A DNA stretch of 64,000 nt from Methylobacterium sp. Leaf108 (GTDB lineage Bacteria > Pseudomonadota > Alphaproteobacteria > Rhizobiales > Beijerinckiaceae): positions 1-64,000 of the forward strand of contig NZ_LMND01000007.1 in NCBI RefSeq assembly GCF_001423265.1, given 5' to 3'. The position numbers were made by a program, and so were the translations under genes. Of the stretch, positions 62,847 through 64,000 are shown piece by piece (within the stretch, counting starts at the first letter, position 1; each line of letters opens with the position of its first letter). The notes beneath the pieces were generated by a model. The model saw nothing but the letters and a program-made list of their open reading frames with translations, was not told the origin of the DNA and made no database searches.

Positions 62847-64000
62847 ATGACGATCGCCTTCCCCGTTCCCGATGCCGCCATCCTCGCCCGCCGCGACGCC
62901 ATCGTCGCCGGCCTGCGGCCCCTGGTGGCGGCCGAGGCGCTGATCGTCACCGAGGACGAGCGCCGCGCCTTCGAGACCGACGGGCTCACCGCCTACCGCC
63001 AGATGCCGCTGGCCGTGGTGCTGCCCTCCACCACCGCCGAGGTCTCGGCGGTGATGGCCTATTGCCACGCCCAGGGCGTGCCGGTGGTGGCGCGGGGCGC
63101 CGGCACCTCCCTGGCCGGCGGGGCGATCGCGCAGGCCGACGCGGTGATCCTGGGCGTGGCCAAGATGAACCGCATCCTCGATGTGGACTACGCCGACCGT
63201 ACCGCGCGGGTGGAGGCGGGCATCACCAACCTCGCCATCTCGGGTGCGGTCTCCCACGAGGGCTTCTTCTACGCCCCCGATCCGTCGAGCCAGCTCGCCT
63301 GCACCATCGCCGGCAACATCGCGATGAACTCGGGCGGGGCGCATTGCCTCAAGTACGGGGTCACCACCAACAACCTGCTGGGCGTCACCCTCGTCACCCA
63401 CGACGGCACCGTGGTGGAGATCGGCGGCGCCCACCTCGACGCCGCCGGCTACGACCTGCTGGGCCTGGTGTGCGGGTCGGAGGGGCAGCTCGGCATCGTC
63501 ACAGAGGCCACCGTGCGCATCCTGCGCGGGCCCGAGGGCGCCCGCCCGGCCCTGTTCGGCTTCTCCTCGGTGGAGGACGCCGGCGCCTGCACCGCGGCGA
63601 TCATCGCGGCGGGCATCATCCCGGTGGCGATGGAATACATGGACCGCGAGGCGATCCTGATCACCGAGGATTTCGCCCAGGCCGGCTACCCGCGCGATGC
63701 CGAGGCGATGCTGATCATCGAGGTCGAGGGCTCGGACACCGAGTGCACCGACATGCTCGCGCGCATCGTCGCGATCGCCCGGGGCTTCAACCCCACGAGC
63801 TTCAAGGTCTCGCAGAGCGAGGCCGAGAGCGCGGCGATCTGGAAGGGCCGCAAGTCCGCCTTCGGCGCCACCGGCCGGATCTCCGACTACATCTGCATGG
63901 ACGGTACCATCCCCACCGGGCAGCTGCCGCTGGTGCTCGAGCGGATCGGCGCGATCTGCGCCGGCCACGGCCTGCGCGTCGCCAACGTGTTCCATGCCGG
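62847..64000 (+). CDS. glcD: FAD-linked oxidase, glycolate oxidase subunit GlcD (3' end outside window)
   Basis: 384 codons of an open gene cut by the window edge; it starts MTIAFPVPDAAILARRD, with GAGGAG upstream. The FAD-binding PCMH domain has LAVVLPSTTAEVSAVMAYC, ARGAGTSLAGGAI and ACTIAGNIAMNSGGAHCLKYGVTTNNLLG, followed by VCGSEGQLGIVTEATVRI and the cap domain EYMDREAILITEDFAQAGYP. It is probably the catalytic subunit of glycolate dehydrogenase (glcDEF), with glcE and glcF expected beyond the edge. D-lactate dehydrogenases of the same family are the alternative. Confidence 0.9.
   Translation, partial: MTIAFPVPDAAILARRDAIVAGLRPLVAAEALIVTEDERRAFETDGLTAYRQMPLAVVLPSTTAEVSAVMAYCHAQGVPVVARGAGTSLAGGAIAQADAVILGVAKMNRILDVDYADRTARVEAGITNLAISGAVSHEGFFYAPDPSSQLACTIAGNIAMNSGGAHCLKYGVTTNNLLGVTLVTHDGTVVEIGGAHLDAAGYDLLGLVCGSEGQLGIVTEATVRILRGPEGARPALFGFSSVEDAGACTAAIIAAGIIPVAMEYMDREAILITEDFAQAGYPRDAEAMLIIEVEGSDTECTDMLARIVAIARGFNPTSFKVSQSEAESAAIWKGRKSAFGATGRISDYICMDGTIPTGQLPLVLERIGAICAGHGLRVANVFHA

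Overview
This 64 kb window is high-GC alphaproteobacterial chromosome. The best match is a pink-pigmented facultative methylotroph of the Methylobacterium/Methylorubrum type. That call rests on an aerobic-anoxygenic photosynthesis cluster (crtDC / crtEF-bchCXYZ-pufQBALMC), the neighbourhood tsaE::amgK-murU-addB-addA-trxA, a class II AroA next to cmk, a HisG/HisZ pair, TspO, Ohr/OhrR, and type B ribosomal protein L36. Genus assignment is inference. There are three tRNA genes, no rRNA, no CRISPR array and no recognisable transposase.

Layout. 1-11.7 kb: start of a Tat-exported protein, thioredoxin, a PQQ-type sugar dehydrogenase on the other strand, then a leftward operon running tsaE::amgK fusion, murU, addB, addA, with tRNA-Lys upstream. 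12-21.7 kb: scattered housekeeping genes (phosphodiester glycosidase, GST, NDUFS4-like complex I subunit, cytidine/guanine-type deaminase, spore-photoproduct-lyase-like radical SAM protein, SHOCT protein, glycogen debranching enzyme GlgX) and a LOV blue-light histidine kinase fused to a receiver. 21.7-35.4 kb: the photosynthesis cluster. crtD and crtC are read leftward; crtE, crtF, bchC, bchX, bchY, bchZ, pufQ, pufB, pufA, pufL, pufM and pufC are read rightward with many ATGA/TGATG overlaps. Palindromes of the TGT-N12-ACA type bound by PpsR/CrtJ lie between crtD and crtE and over the bchC promoter. A strong hairpin follows pufA and a Rho-independent terminator follows pufC.

35.7-49.5 kb: a type I secretion ABC/HlyD pair without a visible substrate, YciI, L36, a TPR protein, an alpha/beta hydrolase, cmk-aroA, a FYDLN-type protein, tRNA-Ala, an LprI-like protein, hisZ-hisG, and ferrochelatase hemH. 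49.6-64 kb: methyltransferase, 5'-nucleotidase-ung, osmoregulated periplasmic glucan genes (opgG-type, opgH) with a SIMPL protein between them, a trans-sulfuration PLP enzyme, tspO, ohr and ohrR, a class I cytochrome c, and the start of glcD, cut by the window edge.

How the genes work together. crtE supplies geranylgeranyl diphosphate; crtC, crtD and crtF are late steps of the spirilloxanthin branch; bchC and bchXYZ make bacteriochlorophyll a; pufBA (LH1), pufLM (reaction centre) and pufC (tetraheme donor) form the core photosynthetic unit. HemH uses the shared protoporphyrin branch point. The LOV kinase, TspO and the soluble cytochrome c are plausible but unproven partners of this module. 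Intergenic DNA also carries several repeat families: a ~108-bp element present three times, always just 3' of a gene in the same orientation; a 121-bp multi-hairpin palindrome between convergent genes; and short duplicated palindromes in the ohr-ohrR gap. I found no clear-cut new defence or biosynthetic system. The least explained signals are the repeat families, the crtC start, the long LH1 beta tail and the long-form HisG next to HisZ.
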